From positions 33,955,265-34,019,264 of the forward strand of contig NC_088303.1 of NCBI RefSeq assembly GCF_032854445.1: 64,000 nt of DNA. Direction: 5' to 3'. The stretch is from Liolophura sinensis. Its lineage: Eukaryota; Mollusca; Polyplacophora; Chitonida; Chitonidae. This document shows, one piece after another, positions 27,001-36,660 of the stretch. The stretch's first letter is position 1. Each line of letters opens with the position of its first letter. The notes beneath the pieces are model-generated. The model had not been told where the DNA came from. It saw only the letters and a program-made list of their open reading frames with translations, and made no database searches. Both the position numbers and the translations under genes were made by a program.

Positions 27001-30000
27001 AGGCAGGTGAGAATATGATAAAAAAATGTCTTCGTGTCAGAAGGTTAATTTGTCCGTGGTTTATGTCAGGCACTCTGGTTTCCTCCACCCATAAATCTAT
27101 GGGCTGTGATACAAGTGAAAAATTTTTGAGCATGGCACCAGACCCGGATCAAATTTTAAATAATGAACACTGGTTGAAAATTCCATTTATATTGGAGCTG
27201 TTCATACTACATGTACTGCATTTGACTTAAGACTCACTACAAAAACAGTATATTTTTAGATGCAAATGAAGGTCATAAACTAGTACTTTTGGTGCTGAAC
27301 TTCACATTTTGTGCTCAAATCCCCAAACACCTTTCCAAGATCAGTGAAACTCTGACAATCAGACAGAATGAATAACAGTTTTGGAATAAATTTTAGGTCA
27401 AATACGGAGATATTCCTGTAGTGTATTATATTATAGGGACTTTGTCCATCTGTTCGTCCATATTCGTGTTCGGGCTATAACAGTTTTTTGCGTTTTAATT
27501 TTTAGTGGATACTTACATACACAGATGATGATGTGTGGCGACTCACATTTTTCCATTTCCTCGGTTGTTTTGGTTACCAGATCGCCAGTTTTCCTATATA
27601 TACTATACAACTAGATATGATTTTGTCTCCAGGCAATAACTTCAACATTTTCCACGTAGATTTATTTATTTATTTATTTGAGTGGTGTTTTACGCCTTAC
27701 TCAGGAATATTTCTTTTATACGACGACAGCCAGCATTAAGGTGGGAGTGGAGTTTTAATTTTTGGTGGATACTTACATACACAGATGATGATGTGCCGCC
27801 ACTCACATTTGTCCATTTCTGCAGTTGTGATGGTTACCAGATTGCCATTTTCCTATATTTGTACCATAAAAATAGGCCGATTTCGTGTCCGGGCTATAAC
27901 TTCAACAGTTTTCCACATAGATTTATTTATTTATTTGATTGATGTTTTACGCCGTACTCAAGAATATTTTCACTTATATGACGACAGCCAGCAGTAAGGT
28001 AGGAAGAAACTGGGTAGATCTTAGGGGAAACCCACGACCATCCGCAGGTTGCTGGAAGACCTTCCTACTTACAGCCGGAGAGGAAGCATGAGCTGTACTT
28101 GAACTCACAGCGACCGCATTGGTGGGAGGTTCCTGGGTCATTACGCCACGCTGGCGTGTTAACCCCCTCAGCCACTTCTCCACCCAGTTTTAATTTTTGG
28201 TGGATACATAGATGTAGATACGCAGATGACAGTGTGTCACGACTCACATTTGTCCACTTTTGTTGTTCTCATGGTATTCCAGGTAGCCATTTTCCTTATA
28301 TATACTATATATATATAGAAATGATTTCGTGTTCGGGCTACAACTCCAACTGTTTTCCTCATAAAGTTTTCATCTGTGGTGGACATGTTTGTTGACTTGA
28401 GATTTCTTCTATGGGTCTCACTAAGGCGAGCGTGTGTATCCACAGGGTTTTTCCCATGTTCCTGGAGACATATATACATACAAGAATAATACAATATTGA
28501 TAAACGTTATTAAAACTACTTTATTAGAACTTATGTATGTTATGTATGTTTTTTAATGGAACTGATCTTGTATACTTTGTAACAGTTTGTCCATGAAGTC
28601 CACTCTCAAAAGTTTTCAGATCATGCAGTGATCATCTGGGGAAGAAAGTCTGTCATTGTGCTGTTAAAATGTTTGTAATTAACTCAATGTAAACTTGTTA
28701 GTGAACTGGTCCATGGCCTACCATTAATTCTGTATCTTCACAAAGCTTAGTCCACTCTCATCGTTAGACTTGGCAAGAATTGCCTTACTCTCCGGGACAG
28801 TTCGTCAGGTTGACTGACAGCTAGTGATCTCCAGGGTGGTGATCCGCAGACGGAAAATTCTTTGCATGGAACTTTTTCGCTTAGCCCTGAGAAACGGGAC
28901 TTAACTGGTAGAGATGAAGGCACCCAAAGGATATATGGAATGCATACCAAATTTGTCCTATTCAATTACGCAGAAATCAACGGTGTTCCGTTCCCAGACA
29001 GAAACACTCTCGTGACCTCATCAGTAAACTTCATTTCCGCCTGTTTCACACTCTTTTACAGCCTGTCTGTAACAAAGGCCATTTATTTTTACAGCCAAAT
29101 AGATATTTGTACTGTTCATGAAAGTGTATATGTTAAATGTACTTTTACATGTGAATAACTCTTTATCAGAAAGTTATTAAAAGAGAAATACTTAACTGAT
29201 ATACCCTTCCAAAAATTTGTTTTTACAAACCAATATTGTAAAGAAAAATTCACCTATGCAGTCACTGTGCATTCAAATATAGCTGATGCTGGCATCCTCT
29301 TTTGCAATACGTGAGAAGGTCTGCCAGCTGGGCACTGCCCGGTTTCCTCCCACCATAATGCTGGCCCCCAGCAGATAAGTGAAATATCGTTGTGAATGGC
29401 ATAAAACACCAATCAAATAAATAAATGAAGAAAAGTCAGGACAAACTTGGTTGAAGTTATTGATGTCTCCATTCCACTGAATGATGGAAAGTTTTTTTAT
29501 GCAATTTAAGATAAAAAGTGAATACAAGAAAAGTTACCAAGAAATCTTTAATGGAACAACTGCAGGTCATTCACTGCATTTATTTATGCATTTAATATTT
29601 TCTCTTATTTTATTGTTGTTTATTGCCATACATACTCAAGAATTTTTCACTTGTACAATGACAGCCAGATTTATGGATGGAGGAAACCAAACTGCCTGTG
29701 ATATATAAACCACCAGCCTTTAGCCAGTTACCGGTGGACTTTTTCACATGTGATTCACAGAAATGTACACCCCATACAATTGGTGAATTCTAGAGTGTTC
29801 AAACGAATGACTTTTTGTCATCAAGGCTTCAAAAAACAGTAAGATTTGGGGGGGATTCCACAAATTCTCTGCCCAACATTAGGTTTGAACCTGTACCTCC
29901 TGTTGGCATTGACAACATTAGTTTCGCTCTGGTAATAATTCATGTTCCCTAGAAGTCTCTTTGGACAATCCATTTTTAGAAAAGACTGAGAGGCTACATG

Positions 30001-33000
30001 GGCACATATTTCATGTGTCTATAAAGATCTGTACTTGTAACATTCTGTGAGCATATATCAGGGGAAATATAGGTACATATGGTTCTAATTTGGGGTATTA
30101 TAGTAAGTATAGGTATATATTTATTGTGCCTCTAAATTTGTCACTGCCAGTTTCTTCAATGAATCCATGTATTATTATAATTGGCTTGAAAAAACTAAGA
30201 AATTGCGAAAATTCAAAATTGTATGAGAAGATTTTGATGTGTTTCTAGATACCTGATATTTTCTCACTTGGCCTGATTCCTTTCCACCTAAATTGTTAGA
30301 ATCTTTCTCTTATATTCTGAATATTTCTCAGTCTCTGAATCTTTCTCACACTCCAGATTTTTCTCACACTGATCATTCTTACACTTTCTGAATTTTTTTC
30401 ACTTTATCAGAATCTTTCTCACACACTTTTTCTCACACTCCAGAGTTTTCTCACACTGATCTTTCTTACACTTCTTGAATCTTTTTCGCACTGCTTTATC
30501 ATTTTCACAGGCCTGTTCTATCTCTCTGTATTCTTGTGTCAGGTTAACAGCATTGGGAACTCCAAAGATTCAGTGCTGTTCAGCAGACAAAGTGGAGACA
30601 ACTCCTGTGAGCCTCTACTGTCCATCATAAGCCACGGGGATGACAAACCCATGTTAGTTATCACCTCTGCCTCTACCTCCAACTCCCCATCCTCATCAGG
30701 TCGAGGGTCACAAGAGGAGGTCTCTGCTATCAGCAGGAATCAAAAGGTAGGCGGACTTGGATCAGATTTTCTTGCTTTTTGTTTTTACTCCAGCAAAGAA
30801 TCCAGTTTGTGTGGGTTTGGATGAGGGTTTTACTTGTAGCCTGAATGTACAATGCAATTCTGGTCATGACTCCTGTAAACCAAAACTATGGGAATCTGCT
30901 TGGATTCCAATAAAAAAAAGTTATATTCCAACTCAGATGTTTTTATTACAGTAGAATATTCATTGTTTCATGCCGTTGAAGTTAAGCTCACTTAAAGTAA
31001 ATGTTGAAATCTATTTACAGTATTTACCTGTTGAAGCAGGTACAGGTAAATGTTTAAAATAGACCTCAACATTTAATTTAATTGAACTAAGTTAAAGTTA
31101 TGAACATGGAATCCCAAAAATCCATTCACTTTTTAATATATGTATTAAGACTTTCTGTTGTAGCAACAGACTGGTAGTACTGTAGATTTGAATTAAATTC
31201 TGGTGGAGCAAATCTATGGGAATTAATTTAGATAGATGATTAAAAACAAGAGAAATAAAAACCTGCAAATAAAGCTTTGTTTATGTAAGAATGTTTATCA
31301 AAAAGTTGAAACTTAGTGAGATACCAGTGTCAAATACCAGTCAAATGAAAAGAGAATAGAACTTCGTAATGTAGAATCTAGTCAGTTTTAGAACTTCCGA
31401 CAAAAAAACAGGCTGAAAGATTTTAATAATTGACTTGAATTTATCACATCTGAGAGCTAAGATATGCCGAGTTCTGAGAAGGTGGATGAACCACAGACAT
31501 CTAGTAGTTTGGAAATTTGGTAAAAGTATCACCAAACATACTAGATCTCAGACATTGAAGCCACATTTGTAGTGCTTAAGTACCCGTAGACATATGTAAT
31601 GTTTACATCTACATGTACAAGTAGATAGACAGGTGCTGTATAATGCAGTGGTCTATATATCAGTGGAAGTCTTTGCCAAACTGACAGCGGACATCACCAT
31701 AGAATAAGCAGACCTGCTAATTTGCTGGACATCGTGACTGTTGGAATGGCCATTATGTGTCTGTCTGTATGACCATTATGTGTCTGTCTGTATGACCATT
31801 ATGTGTCTGTCTGTATGACCATTTGCGCAAGTTTTACAGGTACACCTGTATATAGTACTGGCTAAAACTTCAAAATATTCCATCCAGGGGTTATCCATAT
31901 ATACATCCCCAGCTGTTACTGGCTGTGCGGTCAGCACTGGTCCAGTGGATAATCTTGGGACCATTATGGCCAGCTGTATTCAGTCCATGGGTCATCCATT
32001 CAGACCACATGTGTCCAGACGGCTGTAGGTATCGGACAGTTCAGCCTGTAAACGTGTACATGTGATTTCAAAGGTTGAATTTATTTATTTATTTGATTGG
32101 TGTTTTACGCCATGCTCAAGAATATTTCACTTATACGACGGCGGCCAACATTATGGTGGGTGGAAACCGGGCAGAGCCAGGGGGAAACCCACGACCATCT
32201 GGAGGTTCCTGGCAGACCTTCCCAGGTACGGCCGGAGAGGAACCCAGCATGAGCTCAAAGGTTGAAGCTGCTAGTATTTAAACTATACAACAAGGTATCA
32301 CTAAGCTAACTATTGTAGGCCTACTGTCGTCACATGAAAATGCACAAGTACAAGTAAAACATCATATATGTGAAGACATACATATTTACAAGGACATAGT
32401 GTGAAACATGTCTACACTACATGTATAATTACCTACATACAGTGTATGTGCATACATTATAGACAAAACATTGACATAGGACTGAGTGGTGGGGTTTGTT
32501 AATATGAACTTTCTCCATATTTACTTCATAACAAGTAAAACTTTCATTATGTCAGAACTGCTTGGATTAAAAAATGTCTGCCTGTAATTGTACCTATAAA
32601 TTGTATACGGACATTTTGCTTTGCTTGTTGTTTGAGATGATCTTTCGAATGAGAATTAACATATGAATTATTACACAAATTATTCCCTAATTTTTTGGCT
32701 CGCATGCTTTGTTTTTCTTTCCCGAACAGTATGTTTTCTTATCACCTAGTTGCATAATTGTAAGTTATTTAGTTGTTTTATTTGGTTGTTTTATTTAGCT
32801 GTTTTATTTATTTGTTTTATTTAGTTGTTTTATTTAGTTGTGTTGTATCTATAAATGTATAGTTGGGTGTTTTGCTATATCGTGTGATCAGATGTTCTGC
32901 TAAATAAAAACCAGATATTACCAGAAGTACATGGAGAGAAGTTTGTGCCACTGCATTATATGATAATTTGCATGTCTGCACTTCTTACGGTGTAACTGAC

Positions 33001-34519
33001 CACTGGAGCAATGTTACTAAAAATACACCATGCAATACCGAGGAATTGTGGGAAATAATTTGAAATCTGTGAATTGTAGAAAATAATGTTGAAATCTGTA
33101 TCCGGATGCTGACATTGGAATCTGTATATTGTCATTTTTACCAGAATACATGGTCAGTCTGTAAATTCATATCCTCCTATATTGTTACATTTGTATGCTA
33201 CAATACATTCCTGGTTGTAAATGTGTTTTAGACCAATGCAAAATTAAACTTTTTCCTTTGCAACTGCTCCTAGGCAAAACTAGGGTGTATACAAATGTAT
33301 CCTGGGTAGGTGTGCTTTCGGAGATATTTAAAACATAAATAGCATTGTTCGTCTTGCTTTTTATTTCATATATTATGATGTGTACATCTACTAGGTTCTG
33401 TGTCTTTAGTGTTTTTTTTTTTCATCTTCTGCATCATTTGCATGGTTAGCTTAACCCTTGTGTTGTGATGTTGTGTGGTTTCTCACAGGTGTTATATGTG
33501 ACGTCTAACAAACCTGCGTAGATAAGGGGACTCCAAACTGTCATCTCCAGGTTGTCGTTGTTGAAGTAGGTTTGACTTACAACTTTTTTGTTTTTGTTTT
33601 ATTGCATTGTTTATTCATTTGTTTGTTTGTTTGTTTGTTTGTTTATTCGTAGACGATACAACTGTCTATTGGTAAAACTGTCTATTCACTGTACAAAAGA
33701 TGGTAAAATTGAGGACGTTAACCTGTGTGAATCAAAACTTATCCTTTACTGGTACTTTGGGGAAGACTGTAGGTTTGCCCCCTCTCTATCATCCCACCAC
33801 AGAACAGTTTTTTTGAAAAAAGATCTTCCTAGTTTTAGGCTGTTTCATCATTTTGGACACAAATGTGGACTTTAACAGTTTTCAAGATATTTTCGAAATC
33901 CTTCGCCATGTTGGGTTGAGGCTTGGTACATGTAACTGACAAGTTCATGCTCCATTTCACGCAAGTTTCGTTCATTTTGGACAAAATTATGTCCATTTTT
34001 ATCCACTTTGGCCATAAATTGTTGTCCTGCCTTTTTGTCAGTCAGTTGATCATATTGAATTCAAGCTTGGCACATGCATGGCTTCACCATTCCAGATTAC
34101 AAATCAAGCTCAAGTTGGGGGCAACTGTTGTCCAAACAACACTTCCAGAATGGTTGCTTCATTTTAGAATCTTAAATCCTGTGAATCATAAAATGATTCA
34201 TAAGAAAAGAAGTGATCTTCCCCAAAAAATATTTTCAGATACCTAAATTAAATTTGGGTTATTATGAATTCCAAAAAGATCCAAAATACTGAAAACAGTT
34301 TTAACTGGAAGCCATTAAGCCCAATATGGCAAACATCTGCCTCAGTTGAACATACAAATCTCTGCACTACACACATATATAATGACAATATCTTGCATTC
34401 CTGTTCTATCTGTAAATGGTGGAGAATGGTCTGAAAGAAATTCCTATGCGGGTAACCACAAGAATTCAGTGAATTTCAAGCCAAAGTCCAAACCATGCAC
34501 AAAATTTTATGCAAATTCT

Positions 34520-34571
<52 letters not shown>

Positions 34572-35948
34572 GTCTTCTTTATAAATTTGCAGACAGACAA
34601 GCAAAGAGACAAATAAATGCTGGCAACTCTGTTTTGGGGTGGAGAAAATTAAATAAGTTTTTAAGTAAACCTGCAGCTTTGATGTATGTGTATGTGCTGT
34701 TTAATAGATCAGTGTCAAATATTAATTTAGTTAATCACACTGTTTCCTGTAGTTGATGAACTAAAGAATAGATGTACTTCTTTTGAGCTGACGTGTCTGT
34801 TGTTTTCAGAATATGTTGCACAAAAGATGCCTTTTCTTTGCCTTGCATTTGGCCCAAATAAAGTCTTGATTTAGTGTTTCGTTAGATGAATGGATTGGAT
34901 TGGAATTAGTTTGTTTTTTCTTGTTGGCTTTTACCTATACAATGGTTTAAATTTTGCGTTTTGACAGGATGGTGATATCAACAGATGTGGAGATGATGAT
35001 GATGATGAGCGTGACGTGGAGAACAAGCCGTTACTAAGCAATGTGAGTGGCCTTGATGAAACCTCTGACCTGGAAGGTGTGGCCTTTCCGTATCTAGACT
35101 CCTCCCCCATTGTTCAGGAGGCCAGTCAGAAGCTGGAGAGTACTAGTGTTGATGGTCTAGCTCCGGACACGTCGATTCCGTCGGATTTAGGGGACATAGT
35201 AATGTCAGACCAAGAGGCAGGCATTGTGTCTGACAACGAAACAGCCGAAGAAAATCTGGGTGCGAGGGGACTGGCTGGCTTGTCCCAGTCCGATTCAAGC
35301 TTATCTTCAAATAACCCGTCATATCGCTATGGTAACCAGGTAGAGTATATCAATGAGTGTGGGAACGAGTACGAATCTTACTTCCCGCCTCTCTCTGATG
35401 AAGATTTCCTCCAGGTCACAGATACAGATGACACAGCATCCAGTCCTGCTGTGTTTTCAGAAAGGCAGCCATTTATTCCACAACTTGACAGCTTTGACAG
35501 CCTGTCAGGGATCAGTTTCAACCCAAGTGACCTGAACTTTGACGTGGAGGAAAGGAAGATGACTCCCATTGAAGAGTTACCTCCCCCTCCACCGGAGCTC
35601 TTCAGGGGCTCCTCTTTAGAGGACGCTTCTCCGGTTGTCAATGGAAACAATAATACTCCATTGTTAGCTCAGCATGCACCGCATGAACCGGCAAGCAATA
35701 ACAGGGAATCGACGAATTTGCAGAGCACCCCTCCTAACATGCTCAACCAGAACTGTGACGCAACTACGAATGCTGAGGACGGAAAAGGGGACTCCAAGCA
35801 ATTCCCAGATCTGGACACAGTAAAAAGTTGTGTAGACAGTGACGTAACGAGGACAGTAAACGACGGCTTAGGTGATTCGTACAGTTGTGATGTACAGTCA
35901 TTGCCTGTGAACTCGCAGCTGTCTTCTGACCAGACTTCCCTTTTGTGA
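17343..35948 (+). CDS. Unrecognised single-pass (type I) membrane protein, 704 aa, five coding exons
   Basis: Seen: exons 17343-18024, 21415-21502, 26847-27006, 30543-30746 and 34968-35948 are each bounded by AG and GT. They join with phases 1, 2, 0, 0 into 2115 nt (704 codons plus TGA). The ATG at 17343 is the first in frame; an in-frame TGA lies 12 nt upstream, inside the same exon. Residues about 8-35 are a hydrophobic signal sequence. Residues 36-228 form a Ser/Thr/Asn-rich ectodomain with two cysteines (CYTVKK, LGCKSS) and several N-x-S/T sites. Residues 234-254 are the membrane helix, followed by the basic stop-transfer RNYVKRKRE. The tail (255-704) is acidic and Ser-rich. It contains a DDDDDE run, ENKPLL (acidic dileucine pattern), EYINE (GRB2-type pYxN pattern) and EELPPPPPEL (EVH1/WW-type proline run). 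I do not recognise the family. A plasma-membrane or endosomal receptor or adaptor role is inference. Two optional exons are listed separately. The 5' noncoding exon(s) were not located. Confidence 0.82.
18189..19690. repeat. 1.5-kb CATA/CAAC microsatellite tract
   Basis: Tetranucleotide CATA blocks are interspersed with CAAC. The landmark AACAGAACAACCAC recurs at 18816, 19082, 19224 and 19434. All three + frames are open over most of the tract because these tetramers form no stop codon. Confidence 0.95.
19745..19800 (+). mobile_element. SINE family A tail fragment
   Basis: AACACCAATCAAATAAATAA, directly downstream of the CATA tract. Confidence 0.6.
20655..20800 (+). repeat. Dispersed repeat, copy 3
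   Basis: Contains CTTCACAAAAAGTATAATTT and CAATTTATGCAC. It matches 6225-6310 directly and 10307-10420 in inverse. Confidence 0.6.
20840..21225. repeat. 63-bp minisatellite, six copies
   Basis: Units start CATCAGGTGTTTGACCAA at 20848, 20907, 20970, 21033, 21096 and 21159. The central copies are almost identical. As 63 is a multiple of 3, two + frames and one - frame stay open as 21-residue repeats. It lies in an intron. Confidence 0.93.
21415..21502 (+). CDS. Membrane-protein gene, exon encoding the transmembrane helix
   Basis: This 88-nt exon enters in phase 1 and leaves in phase 2, and encodes residues 229-256. It consists of a short juxtamembrane LSRTQ, then about 21 hydrophobic residues ending in AAIMRI. 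The donor is CG|GTAAGT. The acceptor ACCGTAG at 21414 has a poor pyrimidine tract. It was chosen because it is the only nearby AG that keeps phase with the previous exon. Confidence 0.75.
22183..22310 (+). mobile_element. SINE family A copy, 5'-truncated
   Basis: GTGGGTTTCCCCCGGG, CCACCATAATACTGGCAGC, AGGAATATTCTTGAGT and an AAATAAATAAATAAA tail. Confidence 0.8.
22850..22897 (+). mobile_element. SINE tail fragment
   Basis: ACAATCAAATAAATACATAA preceded by a degraded body. Confidence 0.4.
23363..23472. repeat. 22-bp tandem repeat, five copies
   Basis: Unit GTGGCAGGATATTATTCCAT plus AG, with a few substitutions. Confidence 0.93.
23960..24181 (+). mobile_element. SINE family A, near full length
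   Basis: The head has GAGTTCAAGTCGAGC (B box). The body has GGCCGTACGTGGGAAGG and CACCATAATGCTGACTGCC. The tail ends TCAAATAAAAAATGAATAAA. Confidence 0.8.
24858..24970 (-). mobile_element. SINE family A, inverted
   Basis: TATTTATTTATTTATTTGAT, then ACTCAAGAATATTTCACTTA and CATTATGGCGGGAGGAAACC. Confidence 0.8.
25601..25805 (+). CDS. Candidate alternative terminal exon (short cytoplasmic tail)
   Basis: The pyrimidine-rich acceptor CTCCTCTGTCTAAG ends at 25600. The exon starts with one base, exactly what the phase-2 end of the transmembrane exon needs: CG+G gives Arg, the same residue as in the main splice. It then encodes 67 residues and a TAA at 25803-25805. The frame is GC-richer than its surroundings and reads like a cytoplasmic tail (HWSKGFLRAQ...). 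DYITLL matches both the YxxPhi and acidic dileucine sorting patterns. The result would be a 324-residue short-tail isoform in place of exons 3-5. No canonical AATAAA was seen in the next few hundred bases; only variants such as AATAGA occur. It could also be a chance open frame. Confidence 0.45.
26028..26050. repeat. (TA)n microsatellite
   Basis: TA dinucleotide run. Confidence 0.85.
26508..26527. repeat. Poly-G tract
   Basis: Run of G interrupted by single T. Confidence 0.85.
26847..27006 (+). CDS. Membrane-protein gene, exon 3 (basic juxtamembrane tail)
   Basis: The acceptor TTGTTTTGTAG ends at 26846 and the donor is CAG|GTGAGA. The 160-nt exon enters in phase 2 and leaves in phase 0, encoding residues 258-310. 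It begins with a basic stop-transfer stretch (NYVKRKREGRG). It then carries Ser/Arg-rich sequence with SSSPIRG and SVSPDRQ, which resemble proline-directed phosphorylation or 14-3-3 sites (inference). Confidence 0.8.
27661..27750 (-). mobile_element. SINE family A, inverted, head missing
   Basis: Begins ATTTATTTATTTATTTATTT and stops after CAGCATTAAGGTGGGAGTGG, so only the 3' part of the element remains. Confidence 0.75.
27921..28186 (-). mobile_element. SINE family A, full length, inverted
   Basis: The most complete copy, about 266 bp. It has the tail ATTTATTTATTTATTTGATT, the body CCACGACCATCCGCAGGTTG, a B box (GTACTTGAACTCACAG on this strand) and an A-box-like TTAACCCCCTCAGCCACTTC at the head. 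Confidence 0.85.
28835..29023 (+). CDS. Candidate cassette exon, 63 codons, phase 0-0
   Basis: The acceptor CTCCAG ends at 28834. A good branch-point match (CTGAC, about 28813-28817) lies about 18 nt upstream. The donor is TCATCA|GTAAAC at 29024. The 189-nt exon is open only in the phase that joins exon 3 (phase 0 out) to exon 4 (phase 0 in). Its composition is near 48% GC. It encodes 63 residues with SLSPEKRDL, RIYGMHTKF and NYAEINGVPFPD. Inclusion would give a 767-residue protein. The acceptor pyrimidine tract is modest, so it may be alternatively spliced or a chance open frame. Confidence 0.5.
29250..29427 (+). mobile_element. SINE family A copy, diverged
   Basis: GCCCGGTTTCCTCCCACCAT, AATGCTGGCC, and the tail ACACCAATCAAATAAATAAA. 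Confidence 0.75.
29577..29705 (-). mobile_element. SINE family A, diverged, inverted
   Basis: ATTTATTTATGCATTTAATA, ACTCAAGAATTTTTCACTTG, GGATGGAGGAAACC. Confidence 0.6.
30295..30515. repeat. Degenerate pyrimidine-rich repeat (TTTCTCACACT)
   Basis: TTTCTCACACT, TTCTTACACTT and TCTGAATCTTTCT words alternate. The block ends about 30 bp before the exon 4 acceptor. Confidence 0.75.
30543..30746 (+). CDS. Membrane-protein gene, exon 4 (Ser-rich tail)
   Basis: The acceptor TTCTTGTGTCAG ends at 30542 and the donor is AAG|GTAGGC. The exon is 204 nt (68 codons), phase 0 in and out, so it could be skipped without a frameshift. It encodes residues 311-378, including CEPLLSII and a Ser/Thr run (TSASTSNSPSSSG). 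A degenerate pyrimidine-rich repeat lies directly upstream. Confidence 0.8.
30967..31104. repeat. Imperfect 138-bp palindrome (foldback element)
   Basis: Two arms of about 63 bp are inverted repeats of each other around 31036. Example: TAAATGTTGAAATCTATTT on the left against CTCAACATTTA, AAAATAGACC and CAGGTAAATG on the right. Confidence 0.7.
31748..31823. repeat. 23-bp tandem repeat, about three copies
   Basis: CCATTATGTGTCTGTCTGTA plus TGA, repeated. Confidence 0.9.
32079..32256 (-). mobile_element. SINE family A, inverted
   Basis: TTTATTTATTTATTTGATTG, GACGGCGGCCAACATTATGG, GGGGGAAACCCACGACCATC and GTACGGCCGGAGAGGAA. Confidence 0.85.
32771..32842. repeat. T-rich 14-bp repeat
   Basis: TTGTTTTATTTAG(T/C) repeated about five times. 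Confidence 0.8.
33618..33644. repeat. (TTTG)n microsatellite
   Basis: Consecutive GTTT units. Confidence 0.9.
34523..34569. repeat. (AT)n microsatellite
   Basis: Uninterrupted AT run. Confidence 0.95.
34968..35948 (+). CDS. Membrane-protein gene, last exon (long acidic tail, stop TGA)
   Basis: The acceptor TTTTGACAG ends at 34967. The frame runs 326 codons to TGA at 35946-35948 and encodes residues 379-704. It opens with an Asp run, then ENKPLL, several Asp/Glu/Ser-rich blocks, EYINECGNEYESY, YFPPLSDEDF and EELPPPPPELF. The last residues, TSLL, are a weak PDZ-ligand resemblance only. This is the longest non-repetitive open frame on the + strand of the window. Confidence 0.87.
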   Translation, partial: DGDINRCGDDDDDERDVENKPLLSNVSGLDETSDLEGVAFPYLDSSPIVQEASQKLESTSVDGLAPDTSIPSDLGDIVMSDQEAGIVSDNETAEENLGARGLAGLSQSDSSLSSNNPSYRYGNQVEYINECGNEYESYFPPLSDEDFLQVTDTDDTASSPAVFSERQPFIPQLDSFDSLSGISFNPSDLNFDVEERKMTPIEELPPPPPELFRGSSLEDASPVVNGNNNTPLLAQHAPHEPASNNRESTNLQSTPPNMLNQNCDATTNAEDGKGDSKQFPDLDTVKSCVDSDVTRTVNDGLGDSYSCDVQSLPVNSQLSSDQTSLL

Positions 35949-36166
35949 TTCCGAACTTGTCTCAAATGGATACAGATGTACATATATATTGATTGGCCAC
36001 TTGAAAATGGCAGGTCACAAGTAATGGTTTAGTCTGTGTTACAGTCTGTTACATTTGTGCTTCATGCAAACCAGTCTGACACATGTAACAAAGTGATCAG
36101 GAGCAACAGGAGTTAAATTTCCTTCTGTGGCAAATATTGTGCAAAAAAAGTGCCTGCAGTTGAAGA

Positions 36167-36172
36167 AATAAA
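36167..36172 (+). terminator. Candidate poly(A) signal for the membrane-protein gene
   Basis: AATAAA lies 219 nt after the TGA at 35948. It is the first canonical hexamer I see downstream. The cleavage site was not determined. Confidence 0.5.
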
Positions 36173-36660
36173 ACGAGAGTGTATGTTGCCAAAAAGATTC
36201 TTCCATTTGTCAGTGGAAATATATCTTGGCATTAAAGGCAATTTAATTGTGTTTTCATCCCAGTTGATGAACTTGATGGAAAAACAAAAACGAGAATTGA
36301 AAAAGAGATTTAAATAATGAAACAAAAACCAGATACCTTTTCACCTTACATGTCTATATTGAAGTGAAGTGTGTTTTCAGATTGGTGACGCTAACTGCAC
36401 ATGCAGATGATTTTTTCCATGAAGAGAAGCTGCATGCACTTATATAACTTGTGTGGACAAACTGAGTTCTGTTCAAAGAACATTTTGTATCCAGTAAGAA
36501 ATGGTTGTATCTGTGTAGTTGTTTGAGACGTGAATGCCACTAGTGTCTCTTTGGATTTCCAGTTAACTCTCAGGAAAGCACCTAACATTTACATGTTGTC
36601 TGTCATCAGTAGCAGAGTGGTCATGGCCACAGCATCAGTGTATATACATGTAGGATCAGA

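Larger units (their letters stand above)
27492..28360. repeat. Three copies of a ~170-bp core separated by SINEs
   Basis: Cores 27492-27660, 27752-27920 and 28187-28360 each start GTTTTAATTTTT(A/G)GTGGAT. They share ATACACAGATGATG-type sequence and a GGGCTATAACTTCAAC-type end. SINE segments fill both gaps at the same core position. Confidence 0.85.
27007..30542 (+). other. Introns around the candidate cassette exon
   Basis: 3.5 kb holding a core/SINE tandem array, further SINE copies, a pyrimidine-rich repeat and the candidate exon 28835-29023. Confidence 0.65.
30747..34967 (+). other. Intron 4 of the membrane-protein gene
   Basis: A 4.2-kb phase-0 intron with a foldback palindrome, a 23-bp repeat, a SINE, TTTG and TA microsatellites and a T-rich 14-bp repeat. 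No further phase-compatible exon was found. Confidence 0.6.
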
